This document shows, one piece after another, positions 27,582 through 35,195 of a stretch of 64,000 bases of DNA. The DNA is from Chitinophagales bacterium. GTDB taxonomy: Bacteria > Bacteroidota > Bacteroidia > Chitinophagales > JADIYW01. Within the stretch, counting starts at the first letter, position 1; each line of letters opens with the position of its first letter. The notes below the pieces were generated by a model that was not told where the DNA came from, did not search any database, and worked only from the letters and a program-made list of their open reading frames with translations. The translations under genes were made by a program, and so were the position numbers. The stretch is from contig JACJXT010000011.1 in the NCBI GenBank assembly GCA_020636535.1, positions 744,001 through 808,000 on the forward strand. Direction: 5' to 3'.

Positions 27582-28370
27582 TTATTTACCATTTTGTATT
27601 ACTTCAATTTTTGTGTATCTAAAAACTTTTCCTGCTTTGTCTTGCCCAACTTTTGCTAATTCTCTTTTTGGAAACCCATTTTCTGATATTAGTTGTCCTG
27701 TTACTTTTATTATTATTGGTAAATTTTCTCCATGGAAAAGTGTGTCAGCATTAATTAATTTTTCATTGGCTGGTTCTAACCAATAATTTGTTTTCTTGTT
27801 TATGTTATTGCTAAAACGAATTTCACTCCATTGAGCACAAAGACACGAAGTTGCATTGTAGACTAAAGTTAATGTTTCAACTTTGCTGTTTGGTTTGAAA
27901 TTTGGATTGTCAATTACTTTAAGCTTAGTGTATCTAAATACTTTTGCTTTTGGCATTGGCTCTTCCATTTCAATTGTACCTCGAGGATAGTCTTCTTTTT
28001 CATAAAATTGTCCTGTAATTTTAATTTTATGTCTATATGGTTCAAAATATATAGGTATTTCTAAGGTGCTGTCTGCTGGTTCAATGTAAAAATAAAGGTC
28101 TTTAAAAGTTTTTGTTGTATCTGTACTTCCTTCGTCTTTAGTTCTTATCCAGTTTGGACAGGCACAACCAATAATGTGATAACTAACTTCTAAGTCTTCA
28201 ACTTTGTTTGTCAGTTTGTTTGTAGAGTCTGAAATTACTTTGGTATATTTATATTCAGTCTGATTTTGTTGTTCTATTTTATTATTTTTTTGCTTAATTT
28301 TTGTCTGTCTACAAAAAACTAATATCAAGCTAAAAAATAAAATTGTCAATATGTTTTTTAGTCTAATCAT
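27582..28370 (-). CDS. Lipoprotein made of two tandem homologous domains
   Basis: 262 residues from the ATG at 28370 (MIRLKNILTILFFSLILVFC, lipobox LVFC). After a Gln/Lys linker, two copies of one ~92-residue domain follow. The first begins LEVSYHIIGCACPNWI and ends AKVFRYTKLKVI; the second begins LTLVYNATSCLCAQWSEI and ends GKVFRYTKIEVI. Both contain C-x-C-x-x-W and 'KITGQF/KVTGQL' strands. The Cys pairs may form a disulfide or bind metal. I do not recognise the domain. It could be a small-ligand or metal-binding envelope protein, which is only a guess. Confidence 0.7.
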   Translation of the reverse strand: MIRLKNILTILFFSLILVFCRQTKIKQKNNKIEQQNQTEYKYTKVISDSTNKLTNKVEDLEVSYHIIGCACPNWIRTKDEGSTDTTKTFKDLYFYIEPADSTLEIPIYFEPYRHKIKITGQFYEKEDYPRGTIEMEEPMPKAKVFRYTKLKVIDNPNFKPNSKVETLTLVYNATSCLCAQWSEIRFSNNINKKTNYWLEPANEKLINADTLFHGENLPIIIKVTGQLISENGFPKRELAKVGQDKAGKVFRYTKIEVIQNGK

Positions 28371-28596
28371 TTTGTTTGTTGTATTGTTAATGACAGTTAA
28401 TGAACAGAGCTTGAGCAAAACTTTTATACAATACTCAAATATAAAGAATAAAATGAGCGGTGTATATTTTTTCCCTAAGAATAATTTTTGTCATAAATGA
28501 TATTATTTATATAAAATTTTATATAATTTATTTCTTATCAATAAATTGTAGACAATAACTTTTAATTGTAATAATACAGTACAATAATTTATATAA

Positions 28597-29109
28597 TTAT
28601 TGGTATGGTTTTAAGTATTTTACAGGTACATAATCAGTAAGCCAAACACCATTGTCTGAAATATAAAAAGCGTAATTGTCATTATACATTGTTTCGGCAA
28701 GTACAATAAACACAAACGGTTTGCCATGCCTTTGTCCCACTTGTATAGCTGTTTCAATGTCTTTACTTAAATGAACATGTTGTCTGTTTTGTTTTTTAAG
28801 TCCATCTTTAAGTATAGCATCAACAGTATTTTTGCTAGTACCATGGTAAAGTATTTCAGGTGGTTTTTGATTAATGTAACCTAAGTTGATATCAATAGAA
28901 TGTCCTTGATTGGCTCTTATTTTATTACTAGTTTCATTTATTGCAAACCTTTGCTTAGCATTTGTAGCAACAATATGATTTAACAGCACACGATTAATTT
29001 TTATTCCGTATTGGTGATTGTATAGATTTGATTTTTCAATCAACTCATCAATATCAGCCCAACCATTTTGGTCTAGTTCAATGCCTATTGTTTCTGGTTG
29101 ATGACGCAA
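28597..29109 (-). CDS. kptA: RNA 2'-phosphotransferase, KptA/Tpt1 family; N-terminal start uncertain
   Basis: Family members move an internal RNA 2'-phosphate to NAD+. Seen here: the R-H pair of the first block (LRHQPETIGI), DQNGWADIDELI, NRVLLNHIVATNAKQRF, RANQGHS, YHGTSKNTVDAIL, VHLSKDIETA and NGVWLTDYVPVKYL. From the TTG at 29109 it has 170 residues and lacks the family's N-terminal SKFLS helix. That helix is encoded just upstream in frame (KQISKFLSFIL, 29110-29142), but the frame back to the stop at 29185-29187 holds no ATG, GTG or TTG. Translation may start at an ATT or ATA, or an ATG was lost. The bacterial role is unknown. Confidence 0.85.
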   Translation of the reverse strand: MRHQPETIGIELDQNGWADIDELIEKSNLYNHQYGIKINRVLLNHIVATNAKQRFAINETSNKIRANQGHSIDINLGYINQKPPEILYHGTSKNTVDAILKDGLKKQNRQHVHLSKDIETAIQVGQRHGKPFVFIVLAETMYNDNYAFYISDNGVWLTDYVPVKYLKPYQ

Positions 29110-29269
29110 TATAAAACTTAAGAATTTACTGATTTGTTTTGCTTGTTTATCACTTGTTATTTGTTTAATATATTGAATTAATATTTATAAAGTAAAAAAA
29201 CAATACAAGTACAAGATAAATCTTTTAAAAATTTAATATTAGTAGCAACATAAGAAAACTATAAAAATT

Positions 29270-30058
29270 CTACCAGCCACCGCTAGCACCACCGCCACCA
29301 AAACTGCCACCACCAAAGCCGCCGAAACCACCAGAGGAACCGCCGCCGCCACCAGACCAGCCACTTCCACCAGTAGTCGTCCATGTCCAACCACCACGAT
29401 TGCCAGTATAACCGCCACCACTGCCACCACCTTTAGATTTAGATGCTATAATAATAAATAGTATAAATATGCCTATAAAAATAAGTATTGGAAATATTGG
29501 AAAATCACCGTTTTGAGTAGACTCATATGTATAAGTACCTTGTAACAAACCAATCATAGCATTAGTTGCTTCGTCTATACCATTATAATAATTACCTGCT
29601 TTAAAGTTTGGTGTTATAATATCATCTATAATGCGTTTTGCATCGCCATCTGTTATATATGATTCTATACCATAACCTAATTCTATATCTATTTTTCTTT
29701 CATTTTTGGCAATCAATAATAAAATACCATTGTTTTTACTATTTCCAATTCCCCATTTTCTTCCTAAGCGAATTGCATAATCATCAATTGCGTAATCTCC
29801 AATGCTTTCAACAGTTACTACGGCAATTTGCGTAGAAGTAGAATCATTATAATCTACTAGTTTCGTTTCCAATCTTGACTTATCAAAGTCATTCAACATG
29901 CCTGCTAAGTCGTTTACTAGTTTTGGTGGATTAGGTGCTTCTGGAATATTTGGATCATCTTTTAATGCCTGTTGTGCATTAGCAATTGAAGCAATTAATA
30001 GTATTGATGAAAATATAATATGTTTTATGGTACTAGTTCTCATCAAACGAAATTTCAT
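29270..30058 (-). CDS. TPM-domain (Psb32/MOLO-1-like) membrane protein with Gly-rich tail
   Basis: 262 residues (or 257 from the ATG at 30043, which gives a cleaner signal MRTSTIKHIIFSSILLIASIANAQ). The TPM domain covers ~40-175 (LVNDLAGMLNDFDKSRLE, GILLLIAKNERKIDIELGYGIE, IDDIITPNFKAGNYYNGI). One transmembrane helix lies near 190-210 (FPILIFIGIFILFIIIA). The last ~55 residues are Gly/Ser/Trp-rich (GGSGWSGGGGGSSGG), common in this family. It follows a second TPM gene (26-base overlap) and LemA, a conserved trio. The role is envelope or membrane maintenance, poorly defined. Confidence 0.9.
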   Translation of the reverse strand: MKFRLMRTSTIKHIIFSSILLIASIANAQQALKDDPNIPEAPNPPKLVNDLAGMLNDFDKSRLETKLVDYNDSTSTQIAVVTVESIGDYAIDDYAIRLGRKWGIGNSKNNGILLLIAKNERKIDIELGYGIESYITDGDAKRIIDDIITPNFKAGNYYNGIDEATNAMIGLLQGTYTYESTQNGDFPIFPILIFIGIFILFIIIASKSKGGGSGGGYTGNRGGWTWTTTGGSGWSGGGGGSSGGFGGFGGGSFGGGGASGGW

Positions 30059-30479
30059 TACTCAATTCATCAGGATTATTAGTATGTAGTAAAGGAAAAT
30101 GACGATGTAATTCTTTGCCTACTTTTTCTACAATTGCCACAATACCATTGGCGTAATTTCCATTTTTAAAATTAACAGCTAATTCATTACATAAAGCAGT
30201 CCAATAATCAATAGGTGTGCTATGGTCTATTGCTTCGTCTCCAACAATAGCAAACTGTTTATCTTTTACTGCAATATAAATTAAAACACCATTTCTGTTT
30301 TTTGTTTGATGCATATTAAGCATGTTAAAAACAGCTTCAGCTCTTACAATGGTAGCTGTATTACAATGGTTTTCTATATGTACACGAATTTCTCCAGTAG
30401 TATTATTTTCTGCAATTTTTATAGCATCAGTAATACGATTTTTTTCTGCATCAGTTAGAAAGTGTTTTGCGTTTGCCAT
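30033..30479 (-). CDS. TPM-domain protein, soluble
   Basis: 148 residues, no signal peptide or membrane segment. The whole protein is one TPM domain: FLTDAEKNRITDAIKIAENNTTGEIRVHIE opens it, then RNGVLIYIAVKDKQFAIVGDEAID and LAVNFKNGNYANGIVAIVEKVGKEL. It is the middle gene of a LemA-TPM-TPM operon: 3 bases after lemA and overlapping the next TPM gene by 26 bases if that gene starts at 30058, or 11 if at 30043. This arrangement recurs in many Bacteroidota. Function not established. Confidence 0.88.
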   Translation of the reverse strand: MANAKHFLTDAEKNRITDAIKIAENNTTGEIRVHIENHCNTATIVRAEAVFNMLNMHQTKNRNGVLIYIAVKDKQFAIVGDEAIDHSTPIDYWTALCNELAVNFKNGNYANGIVAIVEKVGKELHRHFPLLHTNNPDELSNEISFDEN

Positions 30480-30482
30480 AAT

Positions 30483-31061
30483 TTAAAATGCTACTTCTGG
30501 AGCTTTTTCTGCACCAGCTTCTGCTTTAAATGGAGTTTTTGTATCAAAACCAAAAATCATTGCGGTTAAGTTAGATGGAAATTTTCTTACTGTGGTATTA
30601 TAAGTTTTTACAGTACTATTATAATCTCTTCTTGCAATATTGATTCTGTTTTCAGTTCTTTCTAGCTCATTCATTAAATCTTGAAACAAAGCAGTACTTT
30701 TTAAGTCAGGATATTTTTCTACAGTTACTAATAATCTGCTTAAAGCACCACTTAATTGCGATTGTGCTTCTTGAAATTTAGCCATATTCTCTGGTGTCAA
30801 ATCATCGGCAGTTAATTGAATTGAAGTTGCCTTTGCTCTAGCATTAATTACATCTACTAGCGTTTGCTGTTCAAAATCTTTAGCACCTTTAACACTGTTC
30901 ACTAAGTTTTTAATTAAATCGGCTCTTCTTTGATAAGCCGCTTCTACATTTGCCCAAGCTTCGGTTACCGTTTCGTCTTGACTTATAATATTATTATAAG
31001 AACAACTTGGCAATAAAAACATTGCACTTATAGCAATTAACATCAATTTTAAAGTCTTCAT
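30483..31061 (-). CDS. lemA: LemA-family lipoprotein
   Basis: 192 residues from the ATG at 31061 (MKTLKLMLIAISAMFLLPSC, lipobox LPSC). An upstream TTG at 31091 would put ten residues before the signal and is unlikely. The long helical core shows the family signature: VTEAWANVEAAYQRRADLIKNLVNSVKG, then VINARAKATS and ALSRLLVTVEKYPDLK, and the end RRDYNSTVKTYNT with KFPSNLTAMIFGF. LemA proteins are anchored in the membrane with a four-helix domain outside. It heads the operon with two TPM genes. Confidence 0.93.
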   Translation of the reverse strand: MKTLKLMLIAISAMFLLPSCSYNNIISQDETVTEAWANVEAAYQRRADLIKNLVNSVKGAKDFEQQTLVDVINARAKATSIQLTADDLTPENMAKFQEAQSQLSGALSRLLVTVEKYPDLKSTALFQDLMNELERTENRINIARRDYNSTVKTYNTTVRKFPSNLTAMIFGFDTKTPFKAEAGAEKAPEVAF

Positions 31062-31151
31062 AATTTTTTCATTTAAATCACAAAATAACAACTAATAATT
31101 TAATAATACACTTTAAAAGGTGTAAAAGTTCCAATGCCTTAATTTTATTTT

Positions 31152-31823
31152 GTGGATAATTTGGCGTACATAGCAGCAATAGCTCAAAAAATTAAATCTT
31201 ATAAAGATCAAGGAAAAACAATGTTTGCAAGTTCTTCTTTTCAAACGCATTCCTTACCTATGTTGCATATTTTAGCTCAGATTGATAATAGTATTCCTGT
31301 TTATTTTTTAAATACTGGCTATTTATTTCCGCAAACCATTCAATATAAAGATGAAATTGCTAATTTATTTAATATTAAGGTGATTGATGTAAAGTCTGCT
31401 ACACCAAGAAATATGCAAAAAGATTATGCAGGTAGATTGTTATTTACTTCTGATCCTGATTTTTGCTGTCATTTAAATAAAGTAGCACCAATGGAACCTA
31501 TTTTGCAATCGCACGATATTTGGATTAATGGTGTTAGAGCCGACCAAAACGCTAATAGAGCCAATATGAAAGAAGAGCAGGCAACACCACAAGGAGCTAT
31601 GCGTTATCATCCGATGTTGCAATGGACAAAACCTATGATTTATGCTTATATTAAAGAACATAATATTCCTAAACATCCGCTAGAAAATGATGGCTATACT
31701 AGTATTGGTTGTGAACCTTGTACTAGAAAAATAGATTTGTCTTTAATGCAAGATGAAAGAATGGCAAGGTGGTTTGGCTTAAATAAAACTGAGTGTGGTT
31801 TACATACCGAATTGATTAAATAA
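31152..31823 (+). CDS. cysH: Phosphoadenylyl-/adenylyl-sulfate reductase (4Fe-4S type)
   Basis: 223 residues from a GTG; the next ATG would remove the N-terminal region. It reduces APS or PAPS to sulfite with thioredoxin. Phosphate loop SSSFQTHSLPML, LNTGYLFPQT, and the [4Fe-4S] ligands Cys-Cys (DFCCHLNK) and C-x-x-C (GCEPCTRK) mark the iron-sulfur APS-reductase type. The reactive Cys is in the C-terminal ECGLH. No ATP sulfurylase or APS kinase is adjacent. The sulfotransferase gene begins one base after the stop (TAA then A then ATG), so reductase and sulfotransferase share a transcript. Confidence 0.92.
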   Translation: MDNLAYIAAIAQKIKSYKDQGKTMFASSSFQTHSLPMLHILAQIDNSIPVYFLNTGYLFPQTIQYKDEIANLFNIKVIDVKSATPRNMQKDYAGRLLFTSDPDFCCHLNKVAPMEPILQSHDIWINGVRADQNANRANMKEEQATPQGAMRYHPMLQWTKPMIYAYIKEHNIPKHPLENDGYTSIGCEPCTRKIDLSLMQDERMARWFGLNKTECGLHTELIK

Positions 31824-31824
31824 T

Positions 31825-32799
31825 ATGAATTACCTTTTTGTTTTTGGAGCTGGAAGAACTGGTACTACATTGGTATTGCGAATGATTGACAAAAATAGTA
31901 CAGTGCAAATATTTCCGCAAGAAACACATGCATTTCCTTGGTTGTGGAAAGGTAATACTTTAAATATTCCATCGCATATAAGTACACCGAAAGAGTTTGC
32001 TACTTATATTTTAGAAAAATATCCACTGGTTAATTTTGGTTGGAAAGGCAGTCAATACTTTCCTGTATTGCAACAATTAGTAAGCGATATTGAACAACAA
32101 AGTACTTTACCTAAAAACGCTGCTGATTTTATGCAGTTTGTTATTGAACGAAATATTGATAGTAGTATACAATACATTGGAGAAAAAACACCAGCTCATG
32201 GTTATTACTATCAACCTATTTTAAATCATTTTAAAAATAGCAAAGTAATTTTCACTATTCGAGATCCAAGAGCAACTGCTTATTCAGAATTAGTAAAAAG
32301 AAATATTGAACACTTAAATTTAGATGATTTTAACATATATAATTATATAATAAAATATAATACTATATATCAACAAATAGATAAAGTCAAACAAAAAATT
32401 GGTAGTGAAAATGTAATGGTGGTTCGCTACGAAGATGTAGTACTTCAACCAGAGCAAGAAATAAAAAAAATATGTCAGTTTTTAAAAATCAACTTTGAAA
32501 AAGAAATGTTAGAAGTTGGTGTATTTAATAGTTCTTTTGGTGATAAATTTCAGACAGATAAACAATTTAATACAGAAAATTTAGATAGGTGGAAAGGTAA
32601 TTTATCTGATGATATTGTATTTTTGATAGAAAAATATTGTAGTAACTTAATGAGTACCTACAACTATAAAACAACTCATACCAAAGGTAGTTATGATTTT
32701 AGTTTAATACAACAAATAAAAATGAAAGTAGCGTATTTGGCAAATAGCATAAATTCGGCTTGGTTTCATCATTTTAATAGAAATAAAAAATATAAATAA
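31825..32799 (+). CDS. PAPS-dependent sulfotransferase
   Basis: 324 residues. The 5'-phosphosulfate loop is GAGRTGTTLVLRM at 8-20. The 3'-phosphate site is IFTIRDPRATAYSE, and WKGNLSDDIVFLIEKYC near the end fits the Sulfotransfer family. It transfers sulfate from PAPS to an acceptor such as a sugar, lipid or peptide Tyr. The acceptor cannot be read. It sits between cysH and a sugar-epimerase-like gene with one base of overlap on the latter (TAATG), so a sulfated glycan or lipid is the likely product (inference). Soluble or peripheral; no signal peptide. Confidence 0.87.
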   Translation: MNYLFVFGAGRTGTTLVLRMIDKNSTVQIFPQETHAFPWLWKGNTLNIPSHISTPKEFATYILEKYPLVNFGWKGSQYFPVLQQLVSDIEQQSTLPKNAADFMQFVIERNIDSSIQYIGEKTPAHGYYYQPILNHFKNSKVIFTIRDPRATAYSELVKRNIEHLNLDDFNIYNYIIKYNTIYQQIDKVKQKIGSENVMVVRYEDVVLQPEQEIKKICQFLKINFEKEMLEVGVFNSSFGDKFQTDKQFNTENLDRWKGNLSDDIVFLIEKYCSNLMSTYNYKTTHTKGSYDFSLIQQIKMKVAYLANSINSAWFHHFNRNKKYK

Positions 32800-33728
32800 T
32801 GAGAGTATTAATAACAGGTGGTGCAGGTTATTTAGGAACTGAATTAGTTAAAAAACTAGTTCAAATGAAATCAGTTGATGAAATTATTGTTTATGACAAC
32901 TTAAGCAAAGGTGCCTACAATTTCTTTTTGTGTACTTGTATTGGTGGCGATAATATTAAATTTATTGAAGGTGATATTTTAGATACTAGGAAATTAAAAA
33001 AATCGCTAGATGGAATTGATGTATTGATTCATGCTGCTGCAAAAATTTCTACACCATATGCAGAGCAAGATCCACATATGTACGAGCAAGTAAATCATTG
33101 GGGAAGTGCAGAATTAAGTTATGCCATAGAAGAAAGCAATATCAAAAAGTTTATACATATAAGTAGTGTATCGGTTTATGGTTCATCGCCAAAAAATAAA
33201 TTATTAGATGAACAATCTAAACTCAATCCAAGAACAAATTATGGCATTTCTAAAATGCGTGGCGAATCTTTTTCCGAAAGATTATTAGATAAACTTCCAA
33301 CTTATATTCTACGATTAGGCAACTTGTATGGCTTCAATCAAACCATGCGTTTCGATGCTGTTATTAATAAGTTTGCTTTTGATGCTAATTTTCTAAATAA
33401 GATTTCTATTCATGGAGATGGACGACAAGAACGCTCTTTTATTCATGTTGATAAAGCAGCAAAAGTAATTACTGGAATTGTAGATACGGAATTAACTCCA
33501 GGTATTTATAATCTAGTAGATAGCAATAGATCTGTAATGGACATTGCTTTAACTTTTAAAGAGATATTTCCGCAGTTAGAAATGCAATTCATCAATCAAC
33601 ATTTACAGTTGAGAAATCTTACGATTAATCCAAATTGTAAGATTTTTAATAGCTTGCCAATAGCGTCCACTAATTTTAAATTAGAGATGGAACACATGTT
33701 GGCACAGTTTGCATTTCAATCTTGTTAA
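32799..33728 (+). CDS. NAD-dependent epimerase/dehydratase (extended SDR)
   Basis: 309 residues. Rossmann motif ITGGAGYLGTELVKK (GxxGxxG) at 5-19, catalytic Ser-Val-Ser (HISSVSVYGSS), YGISKMRGE (YxxxK) and the RLGNLYG loop. These enzymes act on nucleotide-bound sugars (UDP-Glc/Gal, GDP-mannose and relatives). It is the last gene of the cysH-sulfotransferase-epimerase operon, overlapping the stop of the sulfotransferase by one base. Terminator at 33842-33874. Which sugar it uses is unknown. Confidence 0.88.
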   Translation: MRVLITGGAGYLGTELVKKLVQMKSVDEIIVYDNLSKGAYNFFLCTCIGGDNIKFIEGDILDTRKLKKSLDGIDVLIHAAAKISTPYAEQDPHMYEQVNHWGSAELSYAIEESNIKKFIHISSVSVYGSSPKNKLLDEQSKLNPRTNYGISKMRGESFSERLLDKLPTYILRLGNLYGFNQTMRFDAVINKFAFDANFLNKISIHGDGRQERSFIHVDKAAKVITGIVDTELTPGIYNLVDSNRSVMDIALTFKEIFPQLEMQFINQHLQLRNLTINPNCKIFNSLPIASTNFKLEMEHMLAQFAFQSC

Positions 33729-33827
33729 TTTAATTCTAAGAAAAAGTTAAAAGTCAAAAAATATACTTAAGATAATCCTTCCAGCGTTATTGTATAGTAT
33801 TATTGCAGTAGGGTTTTTATGTTTCTA

Positions 33828-33874
33828 GACTTTTAAAGTCAAGCGGATACGTGCAATGTGTGTCCGCTTTTTTT
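33828..33874. terminator. Rho-independent terminator between convergent genes
   Basis: Stem AGCGGA (33842-33847) and TCCGCT (33863-33868), then seven T's, on the plus strand. A small palindrome GACTTT-T-AAAGTC at 33828-33840 precedes it. It should end the cysH-sulfotransferase-epimerase transcript; the convergent metallophosphoesterase gene stops at 33873. Confidence 0.75.
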
Positions 33875-35123
33875 ATTTCCCTTTAATCTCAATGATAGAT
33901 AATTCTGGTGGCATACCAATTCTTCCAGGATAACCAATAAAACCAATTCCTCTGTTTACATTTAAATATTGCTCACCTTTTTGATACCAACCAGCCCACT
34001 GTTTGTACAATGCTTGAAATGGTGACCATTTAATATTCATAGAAGGTATTTCTACACCAAACTGAAAACCATGAGTATGTCCAGAAAAGGTAATATCTAT
34101 ATCTTGATATTGTGCTTTGCTATTTACTTCCATGTCCCAATGCGATGGATCATGACTTAGTAGTAACTTTACATCAGTTGCAGGCATATTGTTTGTAGCA
34201 AGATGTAAATCACCCAAAGATTTATTATAAGCTCTGCTACCAATATAATGAACGCCAATTAGTCCAATATTTAAATTGTTAATATTTAAAACTTCATGTT
34301 CATTTTGTAGTACACGCCAACCTAAACTTTGCTGAAAACTTAAAAAATCTTTATTGTTCTGAAGTAAATCAGCTTCATTGTCCCATTCTTTATAATTACC
34401 ATAATCATGATTACCATAAATAGAATAAACACCATATTTAGTTTTGATATTTTTAAATATTTCTTTATACGGAAATGCTTCCTTTGCAATAACATTCACC
34501 AAATCACCAGTAAATAATAAAAAATCTACTTGTTCTTTATTAATAGTATCCACTAGTTTTTGTATAAAATTGGTATTAGCAAAACTACCTAAATGCATAT
34601 CAGAAATATGTGCTAATTTTATTCCTTTTGAATTTGATGGAATTTGTTTTAAACGAATAGTATTTCTAGTAATGTTTAAATGATAAGCACCACGCAAAAT
34701 TCCATAAATAGTACTAGCAAAAACAGTAGTACCTACAACCAAACTCGCTTTGTAAAAAAACTGTAATCGAGTAATTCCATTACCATTTAGATTATTAGTA
34801 TTAGGTTTACTAAATAACTTCTGAAATAAAAATATAATATCTGTAATAAGGAAAAACACAAGCATAAATATTTTAGTCAAAAAATATGCTTCAGAAATTC
34901 CCATCAATAAATTCTTAGTCCAACCACTCCATTCTCTATAACCTTTAAAATAAAGAACTGCTAGAGTAATATAAGGTATAGATGCAATAATAAAAAATAA
35001 TATTCTAAATAATAATTTAAAATTGTCTGATACAATGTAGTGCATCATCACTTTGTAGAAATAAATATCGGTTACTATAAAAAGTAGTAATGCTATTAAA
35101 ATAAATGCCATAAAAAATTCCAT
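33873..35123 (-). CDS. Membrane-anchored metallophosphoesterase
   Basis: 416 residues. Three or four N-terminal hydrophobic segments (~1-130), then a calcineurin-like phosphoesterase domain ~165-410. Metal ligands are in ISDMHLG, TGDLVN, YGNHDYGN, SHDPSH and SGHTHG, the standard D-x-H/GD/GNHD/GH-x-H set. Relatives (YkuE/YaeI-like) act on phospholipid head groups or lipid A precursors, but substrate prediction here would be guesswork. It ends at the terminator shared with the cysH operon and is 72 bases from the divergent permease gene. Confidence 0.9.
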   Translation of the reverse strand: MEFFMAFILIALLLFIVTDIYFYKVMMHYIVSDNFKLLFRILFFIIASIPYITLAVLYFKGYREWSGWTKNLLMGISEAYFLTKIFMLVFFLITDIIFLFQKLFSKPNTNNLNGNGITRLQFFYKASLVVGTTVFASTIYGILRGAYHLNITRNTIRLKQIPSNSKGIKLAHISDMHLGSFANTNFIQKLVDTINKEQVDFLLFTGDLVNVIAKEAFPYKEIFKNIKTKYGVYSIYGNHDYGNYKEWDNEADLLQNNKDFLSFQQSLGWRVLQNEHEVLNINNLNIGLIGVHYIGSRAYNKSLGDLHLATNNMPATDVKLLLSHDPSHWDMEVNSKAQYQDIDITFSGHTHGFQFGVEIPSMNIKWSPFQALYKQWAGWYQKGEQYLNVNRGIGFIGYPGRIGMPPELSIIEIKGK

Positions 35124-35195
35124 ATAATCAATTATAACACAAAACTAAGGAGCTTGTTTATAAAAATATCTACTAAATTGTATTATTTTTAAAAC

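Noticed and set aside
28597..29109. kptA as a pseudogene
   Set aside because: The frame is intact through all catalytic blocks, including the upstream SKFLS helix; only the start codon is unusual.
29239..29430. Valine/alanine-rich small protein
   Set aside because: It is the other frame of the Gly-rich tail of the TPM gene; its odd composition is a by-product of the glycine codons.
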